NCBI RefSeq assembly: GCF_009908295.1
Contig: NZ_JAAALO010000006.1
Coordinates: 310,001-374,000 of the forward strand
DNA: 64,000 nucleotides
Source of the DNA: Micromonospora rubida
Lineage (GTDB): Bacteria > Actinomycetota > Actinomycetes > Mycobacteriales > Micromonosporaceae
Reading direction: 5' to 3'
Part shown: in pieces, positions 1 to 7,508 of the stretch
How positions within the stretch are numbered: the first letter of the stretch is position 1
Layout of the letters: every line of letters begins with the position of its first letter
Program-made: the position numbers and the translations under genes
The notes under the pieces: model-generated
Told to the model about the DNA's origin: nothing
Databases searched by the model: none
What the model saw: the letters and a program-made list of their open reading frames with translations, nothing else

Positions 1-879
1 GACCGAGCGGGCCTCCTTCGCGCTGACCCGGGCCACGCCGGCCGCCGCCTCGGCATCGGCCAGCCGGGCCCGGGCGCGGCGCAGCTCGGCGTCCGCGTCG
101 GCCGCGGCCCGGGAGGCCCGGCCCCGCTCGGTGGCCAGCAACTCGCCGGCCTTGCGCTCCCGGGCCTGGGTCTCCCGCAGGGTACGGGCGAGCTGGCGGC
201 TCTCCTCGCGGAGCTGGCCGAGCTCCTCGCGGACCCGGGCCAGCTCGTCGCGGAGCTTGTCGGCCTCCACCCGGGCCACTGCCCGGTCGTGCTCGGCCCG
301 GCCGGCCCGCTGCTCGGCCTCGCGGATCAGCTCGTCGACGACGGCCTTGTCCGCCTCGGCCCGCACCGCCGCGCCGCTGGCCTCGATCAGCTCGCGCCAG
401 CCCCGGGGCCGGGCCAGGTACGCCAGGGCGGCCACCTCGACCGGGTCGGCGGCGGCCGGGGCGGTGCCCTCGACCACGGCGGCGCCGAGGTCGCCGGCGT
501 CGGCGAGCACCCGGGCGGTGATCCGCTGCCGGAACAGCGGGTCGGCGGCGAGCTGGGCGGCGATCACCGACGCGCCGAGCCGGGCCCGGCGGTTGGGGGC
601 GAACTTGGCCACCCGGCGCAGCGGCACCGGCACCTCGTCGCCGGGCAGGACCGGCAGCACGGCGGCCGTGAGCGCGACGATCCGCTGGCGTACCGGCTCC
701 GGCAGTGTCGGCTCCGGCTCCCCGGGGGGCGGCTCGGACGGGTCGGGGCGCGACGGGTCGGGCCCGTGACGCAGGTCGGACGTGGGGTCGGTGTCCGGGG
801 AGTCCTCACCGGGGTGGCGCATGGCACCGGCCGACACCTCCCCCGGGAGGTTGTCGTCGTGGGGCTCGGTGAGGGGCAT
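1..879 (-). CDS. NYN-domain (YacP-like) protein, N-terminal part, truncated by window edge
   Basis: The minus-strand frame is open from an ATG at 879 to the window edge, giving 293 residues without a stop. The first 60 residues are acidic and Pro-rich. A globular part follows (GDEVPVPLRRVAKFAPNRRA), then a long Ala/Glu/Arg coiled coil from about residue 170 to the edge. This matches the N-terminal half of actinobacterial NYN-domain proteins, whose C-terminal NYN ribonuclease-like domain would lie outside the window. A GGGAG about 9 nt upstream supports the start. It is divergent from the nuclease gene that begins near 1007. The family assignment is from memory and the catalytic domain is not visible. 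Confidence 0.75.
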   Translation of the reverse strand, partial: MPLTEPHDDNLPGEVSAGAMRHPGEDSPDTDPTSDLRHGPDPSRPDPSEPPPGEPEPTLPEPVRQRIVALTAAVLPVLPGDEVPVPLRRVAKFAPNRRARLGASVIAAQLAADPLFRQRITARVLADAGDLGAAVVEGTAPAAADPVEVAALAYLARPRGWRELIEASGAAVRAEADKAVVDELIREAEQRAGRAEHDRAVARVEADKLRDELARVREELGQLREESRQLARTLRETQARERKAGELLATERGRASRAAADADAELRRARARLADAEAAAGVARVSAKEARSV

Positions 880-993
880 GTGGCAAGTCTCCCACCGCGG
901 CCGGGCCCACCGCCCGGTGAGTGAGCCGATCTCTCATCCTAGACCGGTGACGACGTCTGGGGCCGCTGATGCGGGAGTGTCGCACCTACGGAC

Positions 994-999
994 TAGCGT
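994..999 (+). promoter_or_regulatory. -10 element of a leaderless promoter for the DEDD/GIY-YIG gene
   Basis: TAGCGT ends 7 nt before the GTG at 1007, so transcription would start at or next to the start codon. No Shine-Dalgarno-like sequence precedes this GTG. No convincing -35 box is visible. Confidence 0.4.
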
Positions 1000-1006
1000 G
1001 CCGCAG

Positions 1007-2764
1007 GTGGCACGAGAGGAGTACGTCCAGCAGGCGCTGGCCGGTCTGGACCGGGCCGCCGGCGACGGGGTGGACCCGGCCCTGCCGCTGTACGCGACGA
1101 CCTTCGTGGTGGTCGACCTGGAGACCACCGGCGGCGCGCCGGACGGCGGCGGGATCACCGAGATCGGCGCGGTCAAGGTGCGCGGCGGCGAACAGCTGGG
1201 GGTGCTGGCCACCCTGGTCGACCCGGGCGTGCCGATCCCGCCGTTCATCACCGTGCTGACCGGGATCACCCAGGCCATGCTGATCCCCGCCCCGCCGATC
1301 GAGCAGGTGCTGCCGAGCTTCCTGGAGTTCATCACCGACGCCGTGCTGGTCGCCCACAACGCCCCCTACGACGTCGGCTTCCTGAAGGCGGCCTGCGCGC
1401 GGCACGGCTACCGCTGGCCCAACCCCCGGGTGCTGGACACCGCGGCGCTGGCGCGCCGGGTGCTCACCCGCGACGAGGTGCCCAACCGCAAGCTGGGCAC
1501 CCTGGCGGCGTACTTCCGCACCGCGACCCAGCCCACCCACCGGGCCCTCGACGACGCGAAGGCCACCGTCGACGTGCTGCACGGGCTGATCGCCAGGCTG
1601 GGCGGGCATCGGGTCGACACGGTCGGCGAGGCGATCGAGTTCGCCCGGGCGGTCACCCCGACCCAGCGGCGCAAGCGGCACCTCGCCGACGGGCTGCCGA
1701 AGGTCCCCGGGGTCTACATCTTCCGGGCCGCCGACGACCGGCCGCTCTACATCGGCACCTCCGGCGACATCGCCACCCGGGTGCGCAGCTACTTCACCGC
1801 CGCCGAGAAGCGGGCCCGGATCTCCGAGATGCTCGCCGTCGCCGAGCGGGTGGACGCCGTCGAGTGCGCCCACTCGCTGGAGGCGGAGGTGCGCGAGCTG
1901 CGGCTGATCGGCGCGCACGCGCCGCCGTACAACCGGCGGTCGAAGTATCCCGAGCGGATGGTCTGGCTCAAGCTCACCGACGGGCCGTACCCCCGGTTGT
2001 CGGTGGTCCGGTCGCTGGCCCCCGGCGACGAGGCCTACCTGGGGCCGTTCAGCTCCCGGCGGGCGGCCGAGCTGGCCGCCGCCGGCTTCCACGACGCCGT
2101 GCCGCTGCGCCAGTGCACGCACCGGCTGTCGTTGCGCACGGTCACCCCGGCCTGCGCGCTGGCCGAGCTGGGCCGCTGTCCGGCGCCCTGCGAGCACCGG
2201 ATCACCCCGCAGGAGTACGACGACCGCGCCGTCGCGCCGTTCCGCACCGCCACGGCCAGCGACCCCGGTTCCGTGGTGGAGGCCCTGCGGGCCCGGATCG
2301 AGGCGCTGGCGGCCGACCAACGCTACGAGGAGGCGGCCGTGGTGCGCTCGCGGCTCGCCGCGGTGCTGCGCGCGACGGTACGGATGCAGCGGCTGGCCGC
2401 GCTCGCCGGCATCGCCGAGCTGGCCGCCGCCCGCCCGGCCGCCCGGGGCGGCTGGGAGCTGGCCCTGGTCCGGCACGGCCGGCTGGCCGGCGCCGGGGTC
2501 TCCCCGGCCGGCGTCCACCCGCGGCCGACGCTGAACGCGATCCGGGCGACGGCCGAGACGGTCCCGCCCGGGCACGGCCCGGCGCCCCGGGCCTCCGCCG
2601 AGGAGTCGGAGCGCATCCTGTCCTGGTTGGAGCGCCCCGAGACCCGGCTGGTGGAGATGTCCTCCGGATGGTCGTCGCCGGCGACCGGTGCGGGCCGCTT
2701 CCGTGACCTGCTCAGCAAGGCCGAGGGCGCCTCGTCCCACCAACTCTCGACCGAACGCCCATGA
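1007..2764 (+). CDS. DEDDh exonuclease / GIY-YIG (UvrC-like) endonuclease fusion
   Basis: About 585 residues. The N-terminal third is a DEDDh 3'-5' exonuclease like DNA polymerase III epsilon: VVDLETTGG (Asp37, Glu39), HNAPYDVGFL near 115, and HRALDDAKAT near 178 supplying the His and last Asp. A GIY-YIG domain follows from about residue 228 (GVYIFRAADDRPLYIGTS). After it come UvrC-type regions including a Cys-containing GRCPAPCE stretch. The architecture is that of the actinobacterial DEDD exonuclease/UvrC-like proteins (Rv2191 in mycobacteria), presumably acting in DNA repair. In-frame GTGs at 977 and 998 are alternative starts; 1007 was chosen for the -10 spacing. Confidence 0.85.
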   Translation: MAREEYVQQALAGLDRAAGDGVDPALPLYATTFVVVDLETTGGAPDGGGITEIGAVKVRGGEQLGVLATLVDPGVPIPPFITVLTGITQAMLIPAPPIEQVLPSFLEFITDAVLVAHNAPYDVGFLKAACARHGYRWPNPRVLDTAALARRVLTRDEVPNRKLGTLAAYFRTATQPTHRALDDAKATVDVLHGLIARLGGHRVDTVGEAIEFARAVTPTQRRKRHLADGLPKVPGVYIFRAADDRPLYIGTSGDIATRVRSYFTAAEKRARISEMLAVAERVDAVECAHSLEAEVRELRLIGAHAPPYNRRSKYPERMVWLKLTDGPYPRLSVVRSLAPGDEAYLGPFSSRRAAELAAAGFHDAVPLRQCTHRLSLRTVTPACALAELGRCPAPCEHRITPQEYDDRAVAPFRTATASDPGSVVEALRARIEALAADQRYEEAAVVRSRLAAVLRATVRMQRLAALAGIAELAAARPAARGGWELALVRHGRLAGAGVSPAGVHPRPTLNAIRATAETVPPGHGPAPRASAEESERILSWLERPETRLVEMSSGWSSPATGAGRFRDLLSKAEGASSHQLSTERP

Positions 2765-2892
2765 CCAAGTGACCGATCGGACTACCCCGCCTCGCTTAGG
2801 CTGTTAAGGAAGTGCAGTACTGCCCGTTTCGTGGGCCTGCTCCCGGTTGCCATGCCCGGCTGCCGTGGAGCCGGGGTGAGGAGGTGTCCCTC

Positions 2893-4680
2893 GTGGACGT
2901 CGACGCCGGACACGGCGCCGCCCTGGGGGGCGCGCTCCCGACCCAGCCGGGGGAACTGCCCCTGGCCCGTCGGCTGCGGTCGCTGCTGAGCTGGCCGAGC
3001 ACCGAGACAGACCCGGTCACCCACCTCGTCCGCACCCACCGGGCGATCCACACCGGCACCGACCCGTCGGTGCTGCGCCGGGCGTACACGATCGCGGAGA
3101 ACATGCACCGCGGCCAGTTCCGCAAGAGCGGCGAGCCGTACATCACCCACCCGCTGGCGGTCGCCCAGATCTGCGCGGAGCTGGGCATGGATCCCACCAC
3201 CCTGGTCGCCGCGCTGCTGCACGACACGGTGGAGGACACCCGCTACACGCTCCAGGCCCTGGCCGAGGACTTCGGCGGCGAGGTGGCCCATCTGGTCGAC
3301 GGGGTGACCAAGTTCGACAAGGCGTTCTACGGCAAGGCCGCCGAGGCGGAGACCACCCGAAAAATGATCATCGCGGCCGGCAAGGACGTCCGGGTGCTGA
3401 TCATCAAGCTGGCCGACCGGCTGCACAACATGCGCACCCTCGGGGTCCGCTCGGCCTCGTCGCGGGAGCGCATCGCCCGCAAGACGCTGGAGGTGCTGGT
3501 CCCGCTCTGCGACCGGCTCGGCATCCAGACGCTCAAGCGCGAGCTGGACGACGTGGTGCTGCTGCACCTGGAGCCCGACGAGCACGCCCGGATCGCCCGG
3601 TTCGTGCACGACCGGCCCGGCTGGGACGCATACCTCGGCGACGTGGTCGCCAAGGCCAAGGTGGCGCTGCGCCGCAGCCGGGTCGACGCGGAGGTGGCTC
3701 CCCGGCCCCGGCACCTCTACTCGATCTGGAAGGACACCGTCGCCGGCAGCCACGGCACCCCGTACGACCTGCCCCGGATCGTGATCGTGGTGGACGGCCC
3801 GACAACCGACTGCTACGCGGCCCTCGGCGCGGTGCACGGCCTCTGGCGGCCCGCACCCGGCCGGTTCAAGGACTTCATCGCCTCCCCCAAGAACAACCTC
3901 TACCGCTCGCTGCACACCAGCGTGTGCGGCCCGAAGAACCGCACGGTCGAGGTGCTGATCCGCACCGCGGAGATGCACCGCGCCGCCGAGTACGGCATCG
4001 CGGCCGACTTCCGGTCCCCCCGCACCGCCGGGGCCGCCGCCCGCGCCCAACAGCTCGACTGGCTGCGCCGGGTGCTCGACTGGGAGCAGGAGACCGCGGA
4101 CCCGGCGCAGTTCCTCCAGTCGCTGCGCTGCGACCTCGCCGAGGCGCAGATCCAGGTGGTCACCGAGGGCCGGCAGGTGGTCCTCCCCGCCGGGGCGACC
4201 CCCGTGGACGTGGCATACGAGCTGGGCCCCGAGCGGGGCGACCGCTGCCTGGCGGCCCGGATCAACGGCCGCCTCGCCCCGCTCTCCTCCGAGCTGGACG
4301 AGGGCGACGTGGTGGAGATCTTCACCGAGACCGACGCCGAGACCGGCTTCGAGGCGGACGTCGCCCCGCGCGGCCCCCGCAAGGAGTGGCTCGGCTTCGT
4401 GAAGTCCCCGCACGCCCAGATGCAGATCAACCGGTGGTTCGCCGAGCACACCGAGCCGGGCATCTCGATCGCCGACAAGGTCCGCCTCGGCCGGGCCACC
4501 ATCGGGCTGACCCTGCGCAAGCACAACCGGGGGCTGGCCAACGACCTGCCGCTGCTGCGGCTGTCGGAGGAACTGGGCTACCCGGATCTGGAGACCATGC
4601 TGGTGGCGGTGTTCGACCGGGCCATCGAGCCCGACGCGGTGGTGCTCCAGCTCATCGACCTGGTCGACCATCGGCACTGA
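2893..4680 (+). CDS. Short RelA/SpoT homologue: HD (p)ppGpp hydrolase with degenerate synthetase and TGS domain
   Basis: 595 residues from GTG 2893, which has GAGGAGG 8 nt upstream; the frame is open further up to 2812. The HD hydrolase domain looks intact: YITHPLAV, LLHDTVEDT (HD near 104) and KLADRLHNMRTL. The synthetase-like domain keeps GRFKDFIASPKNNLYRSLHT and EVLIRT. However, the RxKxxxS loop reads RPRHLYS, and the arginine of the usual DLxAxR motif is absent (DLPRIVIVV). A TGS-like segment follows near residue 420. The protein ends without the helical and ACT domains of full-length Rel, which usually exceeds 700 residues. The likely role is (p)ppGpp turnover; synthetase activity is doubtful. 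Confidence 0.85.
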   Translation: MDVDAGHGAALGGALPTQPGELPLARRLRSLLSWPSTETDPVTHLVRTHRAIHTGTDPSVLRRAYTIAENMHRGQFRKSGEPYITHPLAVAQICAELGMDPTTLVAALLHDTVEDTRYTLQALAEDFGGEVAHLVDGVTKFDKAFYGKAAEAETTRKMIIAAGKDVRVLIIKLADRLHNMRTLGVRSASSRERIARKTLEVLVPLCDRLGIQTLKRELDDVVLLHLEPDEHARIARFVHDRPGWDAYLGDVVAKAKVALRRSRVDAEVAPRPRHLYSIWKDTVAGSHGTPYDLPRIVIVVDGPTTDCYAALGAVHGLWRPAPGRFKDFIASPKNNLYRSLHTSVCGPKNRTVEVLIRTAEMHRAAEYGIAADFRSPRTAGAAARAQQLDWLRRVLDWEQETADPAQFLQSLRCDLAEAQIQVVTEGRQVVLPAGATPVDVAYELGPERGDRCLAARINGRLAPLSSELDEGDVVEIFTETDAETGFEADVAPRGPRKEWLGFVKSPHAQMQINRWFAEHTEPGISIADKVRLGRATIGLTLRKHNRGLANDLPLLRLSEELGYPDLETMLVAVFDRAIEPDAVVLQLIDLVDHRH

Positions 4681-4733
4681 CCGTTCTCCCCCCGGTGGCC
4701 GGCCCGGCCCGCGCCGGCCACTAATCTGGACCC

Positions 4734-5270
4734 ATGATCCCCCGCTCCCGCGCCACCGGACGGGCCTTCGCCTATCAGGTCTTCTACCGGCTGCCCGTGT
4801 CGGTGCGGCGCCGGCTGGTCCGGCTCGCCACGCCGAAGTACATCGTCGGGGCGGTCACCCTGGTCCGCGACACCGAGGCCGACGGACCCGGCCGCCTGCT
4901 GCTGCTGCGCCAGCCGCCGGGCCACAGTTGGACGCTCCCGGCCGGGTTGCTGCAACGCGGCGAGGACCCGGTCGTCGGCGCGGCGCGCGAGCTGTTCGAG
5001 GAGTCCGGGGTCCGGCTCGCCCCGGACCGGCTCCGCCCGGCGGTGCCGAACGCGCTGGTGCACGCCAAGGGCTGGGTGGACATGGTCTTCGAGACCGAGA
5101 TCCCGGCGTCGACCACTGAGCTGAAGGTCGACGGCGCGGAGGTCTACGAGGCCGCCTGGTACCCGCTGGACGACCTGCCCCGGCTGAGCCGGGCGACGGC
5201 GAATCTGCTCGGGTACTACGGCATCGGGCCACGGGCCGGCGAGGTGCCGCCGCCCCGCCCGACGGCGTGA
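4734..5270 (+). CDS. Nudix hydrolase
   Basis: 178 residues with a complete Nudix box (GLLQRGEDPVVGAARELFEE followed by SGV), fitting GX5EX7REUXEEXGU, at about residues 73-95. Such enzymes hydrolyse nucleoside diphosphates linked to another group; the substrate cannot be read from the sequence. TAATCT at 4722-4727 ends 6 nt before the ATG, suggesting a leaderless transcript. The stop overlaps the GTG of the nucleotidyltransferase by 4 nt, so the two are co-transcribed and probably translationally coupled, perhaps acting on related sugar nucleotides. Confidence 0.9.
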   Translation: MIPRSRATGRAFAYQVFYRLPVSVRRRLVRLATPKYIVGAVTLVRDTEADGPGRLLLLRQPPGHSWTLPAGLLQRGEDPVVGAARELFEESGVRLAPDRLRPAVPNALVHAKGWVDMVFETEIPASTTELKVDGAEVYEAAWYPLDDLPRLSRATANLLGYYGIGPRAGEVPPPRPTA

Positions 5271-6139
5271 CCGCCCCGGCGTCCGCCGGGGGCGGGCCGG
5301 AGGTCTGCGCGGTGGTGCTCGCCGCAGGCGAGGGGACCCGGCTGCGCCCGCTGACCGAGCGGCTGCCCAAGGCGCTCTGCCCGGTCGGCAACACCCCGCT
5401 GCTGGACCGGGCGCTGGCCCGGCTCGCCGGGCTCGGCCTCACCGGCCCGGCCCGGGTCGCGGTGAACGCCTGCTACCTCGGCGATCAGGTGGTCGCGCAC
5501 GTCGGCGGCCGGGCCCACCTGTCGGTCGAGCCCGGAGACCCGCTCGGCACGGCCGGCGGCGTGGCGAACCTGCGGGACTGGATCGCCGGCCGGGGCGTGC
5601 TGGTCGGCAACGCCGACGCGTACCTGGCGGATCCGGCCGCCGCGCCGGGCCCGGACGTCGCCGCGTTGCTGGCCGGCTGGGACGGCGAGACCGTGCGCCT
5701 GCTCGGCCAGCCCGCCGACGACCCGGCCGCCCCCGGCACCTTCGACGGCCATCGGTTCGTCGGCTTCTCGCTGCTGCCCTGGCGGCTGGTGCGGAGCCTG
5801 CCCGTCGAGCCGGGCGACCTGGTCCGGGCGGTGTGGCGGCGGGCCGAGGCGGCCGGGGCGCTGACCGTGGTGCCGTACCGGGGCATCTTCTACGACACCG
5901 GCACCCCGGCGGACTACCTGGCGGCGAACCTGCACGCCGCGGGCGGCGGCAACCTGGTCGACCCGAGCGCCACGGTCACCGGTCGGTGCCGGGAGGCGGT
6001 GGTGGGCGCGGGGGCGACGGTGCGGGGCGAGGTGACCCGGTCGGTGGTCTGGCCGGGCGCCGAGGTGGCCGCCGGGGAGCGCCTGACCGGGGTGGTCCGC
6101 GCGGCCGGGGGCCTGACCGTCCCGGCAACGCCCCGCTGA
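5267..6139 (+). CDS. NTP-transferase family sugar-1-phosphate nucleotidyltransferase
   Basis: 290 residues. The N-terminal signature AVVLAAGEGTRLRPLTERLP and the lysine in PKALCPVGNTP are those of GlmU/RmlA/ManC-like nucleotidyltransferases. VEPGDPLGTAGGV and LVGNADAYLAD supply the sugar- and metal-binding segments. The C-terminus has a short left-handed beta-helix-like tail (VDPSATVTGRC, VVGAGATVRGEV). It probably activates a sugar 1-phosphate to a nucleotide sugar; which sugar is unknown. The GTG start overlaps the Nudix stop (GTGA). Confidence 0.85.
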   Translation: MTAPASAGGGPEVCAVVLAAGEGTRLRPLTERLPKALCPVGNTPLLDRALARLAGLGLTGPARVAVNACYLGDQVVAHVGGRAHLSVEPGDPLGTAGGVANLRDWIAGRGVLVGNADAYLADPAAAPGPDVAALLAGWDGETVRLLGQPADDPAAPGTFDGHRFVGFSLLPWRLVRSLPVEPGDLVRAVWRRAEAAGALTVVPYRGIFYDTGTPADYLAANLHAAGGGNLVDPSATVTGRCREAVVGAGATVRGEVTRSVVWPGAEVAAGERLTGVVRAAGGLTVPATPR

Positions 6140-6262
6140 GGGCGGCCCGCCGAAAGCGACCCGTTGCGGCCTGCCGGTCCCGGTCCGGGCGGATCGGGCG
6201 GCCTCTAGCATGGTGATCGACGCCGACCGGCGGGAGTGGACGCACGACGAAGGAGCAGACCC

Positions 6263-6550
6263 TTGATCACCGCGATCGTACTGATCGACTGCGCCACCGA
6301 CTCGATCCCCGAGGTGGCCGAGAACCTGGCCAACCTGCCCGGGGTCAGCGAGGTCTACTCCGTGGCCGGGCACGTCGACCTGATCGCCGTCGTGCGGGTC
6401 CGTCAGTTCGAGGAGATCGCCCAGGTGATCGCCGGCAGCATCTCCAAGGTTCCGGGCGTGTTGGGCACGGAGTCGCACATCGCCTTCCGGGCGTACTCCC
6501 GGCACGACCTGGAGGAAGCGTTCGCGATCGGCCTGGCCAGCGCGGACTGA
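6263..6550 (+). CDS. Stand-alone Lrp/AsnC ligand-binding (RAM) domain protein
   Basis: 95 residues from a TTG start that has AAGGAG 7 nt upstream; the longer frame from 6236 has no ribosome binding site. MITAIVLIDCATDSIPEVAE and LPGVSEVYSVAGHVDLIAVV are typical of the RAM sensor domain of Lrp/AsnC regulators, here without the helix-turn-helix. Such one-domain proteins are common in actinobacteria and may form octamers or modulate full-length Lrp proteins. It is the last plus-strand gene before a convergent pair. Confidence 0.85.
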   Translation: MITAIVLIDCATDSIPEVAENLANLPGVSEVYSVAGHVDLIAVVRVRQFEEIAQVIAGSISKVPGVLGTESHIAFRAYSRHDLEEAFAIGLASAD

Positions 6551-6565
6551 CCCGCCCACGTACGG

Positions 6566-6601
6566 CGGTAGCCAGCCCACCGGTCGGTGAGCTGGCTACC
6601 G
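6566..6601. terminator. Bidirectional hairpin terminator between convergent genes
   Basis: Perfect 11-bp arms CGGTAGCCAGC and GCTGGCTACCG, with a second small CACC/GGTG stem inside. The hairpin sits between the ends of the Lrp-like gene (6550) and the DUF4142 gene (6616). No T-run is present. Confidence 0.7.
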
Positions 6602-6615
6602 GCGGTGCTACGACG

Positions 6616-7317
6616 TCAGCTCACGCTCGGAGCCGGCGTCTCGGTGTTCTCCGGGGCCGGCGACTCGGTGGTGCCACCCGGAGCCGGCGACTCGGTGCCA
6701 CCCGGAGCCGGCGACTCGGTGGTGCCACCCGGGGCCGGCGTCGTGGCGCTGCCACCCGGGCTGGGCGTGCCGCTGGCGCTGGTCTGCGGGACCGGGACGC
6801 CCAGGGTCTGGGCCAGGGCCACCAGCGCGTCGTAGTGCGCCTGGAGCACCGGCAGGGCGTTCTGGGCCAGCTGGACCACCGACTGCTCGGAGCCCTGCGA
6901 GATCTCGGTCTGGGTGGCCTGGATGGCCTGGACGTGGCCGGCCAGCTCGGCGGTCACCCACGCCTTGTCGAACTCGGCGCCGCTGAGGTTCTTCAGCCTG
7001 TCGATGACCTCCTGCTGGTCGGCGGTCGGCGCGTCCGGCAACTGGACGTTGAGCTGCTGCGCGGTGCTCTGCACCGTCTGGTCCAGCTGGGTGTGGTCCG
7101 TGACGAATTGGGCACCGAGGTCCTTGACCTGCTGGTTCTGGCCCTTTTCCTGCGCCAGCTTCCCGGTTTCCATCTCCGTCAGGTTCACCTGGTGCATCGC
7201 CTGCAGGTACTGGGTGTCCTGCGTCGACGGCTGTGCCCCGGCCTGCGCCGCCGCCGCGGGCGCCAGCCCGACCACCACCAGGGCGGCGAGCAGTCCGAGG
7301 CGTTTGAGACCCAACAT
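6616..7317 (-). CDS. Secreted DUF4142 (ferritin-like) protein with Pro/Thr-rich tail
   Basis: 233 residues from ATG 7317, preceded by a GGGGGGAAAG ribosome binding site. The N-terminal signal peptide (Lys-Arg, a hydrophobic stretch LLAALVVVGLAPAAAAQA) suggests export. The central region (about 30-170) is the helical DUF4142 type: YLQAMHQVNLTEMETGKLA, FVTDHTQLDQTVQS. The C-terminal 60 residues are repeats of TPAPGG/TESPAPGG and probably unstructured. The reading frame is also open upstream and joins the frameshifted part of qcrB, but a terminator and its own ribosome binding site separate them. Confidence 0.85.
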   Translation of the reverse strand: MLGLKRLGLLAALVVVGLAPAAAAQAGAQPSTQDTQYLQAMHQVNLTEMETGKLAQEKGQNQQVKDLGAQFVTDHTQLDQTVQSTAQQLNVQLPDAPTADQQEVIDRLKNLSGAEFDKAWVTAELAGHVQAIQATQTEISQGSEQSVVQLAQNALPVLQAHYDALVALAQTLGVPVPQTSASGTPSPGGSATTPAPGGTTESPAPGGTESPAPGGTTESPAPENTETPAPSVS

Positions 7318-7444
7318 CTTTCCCCCCCTTTTTCGTTGGACCGCACGGATACCCGGCTGACCCGGATTAACCCTGCCGGTTCCGCAGCCACCGTGCATGC
7401 GGCACCGGGGGCACCCCCGGCGGTCGGCGGCCACCCGGAGGGCG

Positions 7445-7487
7445 AAAAAGGACGTGGCGCCCGCCGGAGGGATCCGGCGGGCGCCAC
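7445..7487 (-). terminator. Intrinsic terminator of the qcrCAB operon
   Basis: A perfect 15-bp stem (7454-7468 with 7473-7487, 4-nt loop) is followed on the minus strand by GTCCTTTTTC. It lies 3' of the qcrB stop at 7509 and upstream of the DUF4142 start. Confidence 0.9.
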
Positions 7488-7508
7488 GCTTGCAATGTCT
7501 CGGGCGGC

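Noticed and set aside
131..924. Plus-strand open frames at the left edge
   Set aside because: Arg/Ser- or Gly-rich shadows of the NYN-domain coding sequence on the minus strand, with no domain of their own.
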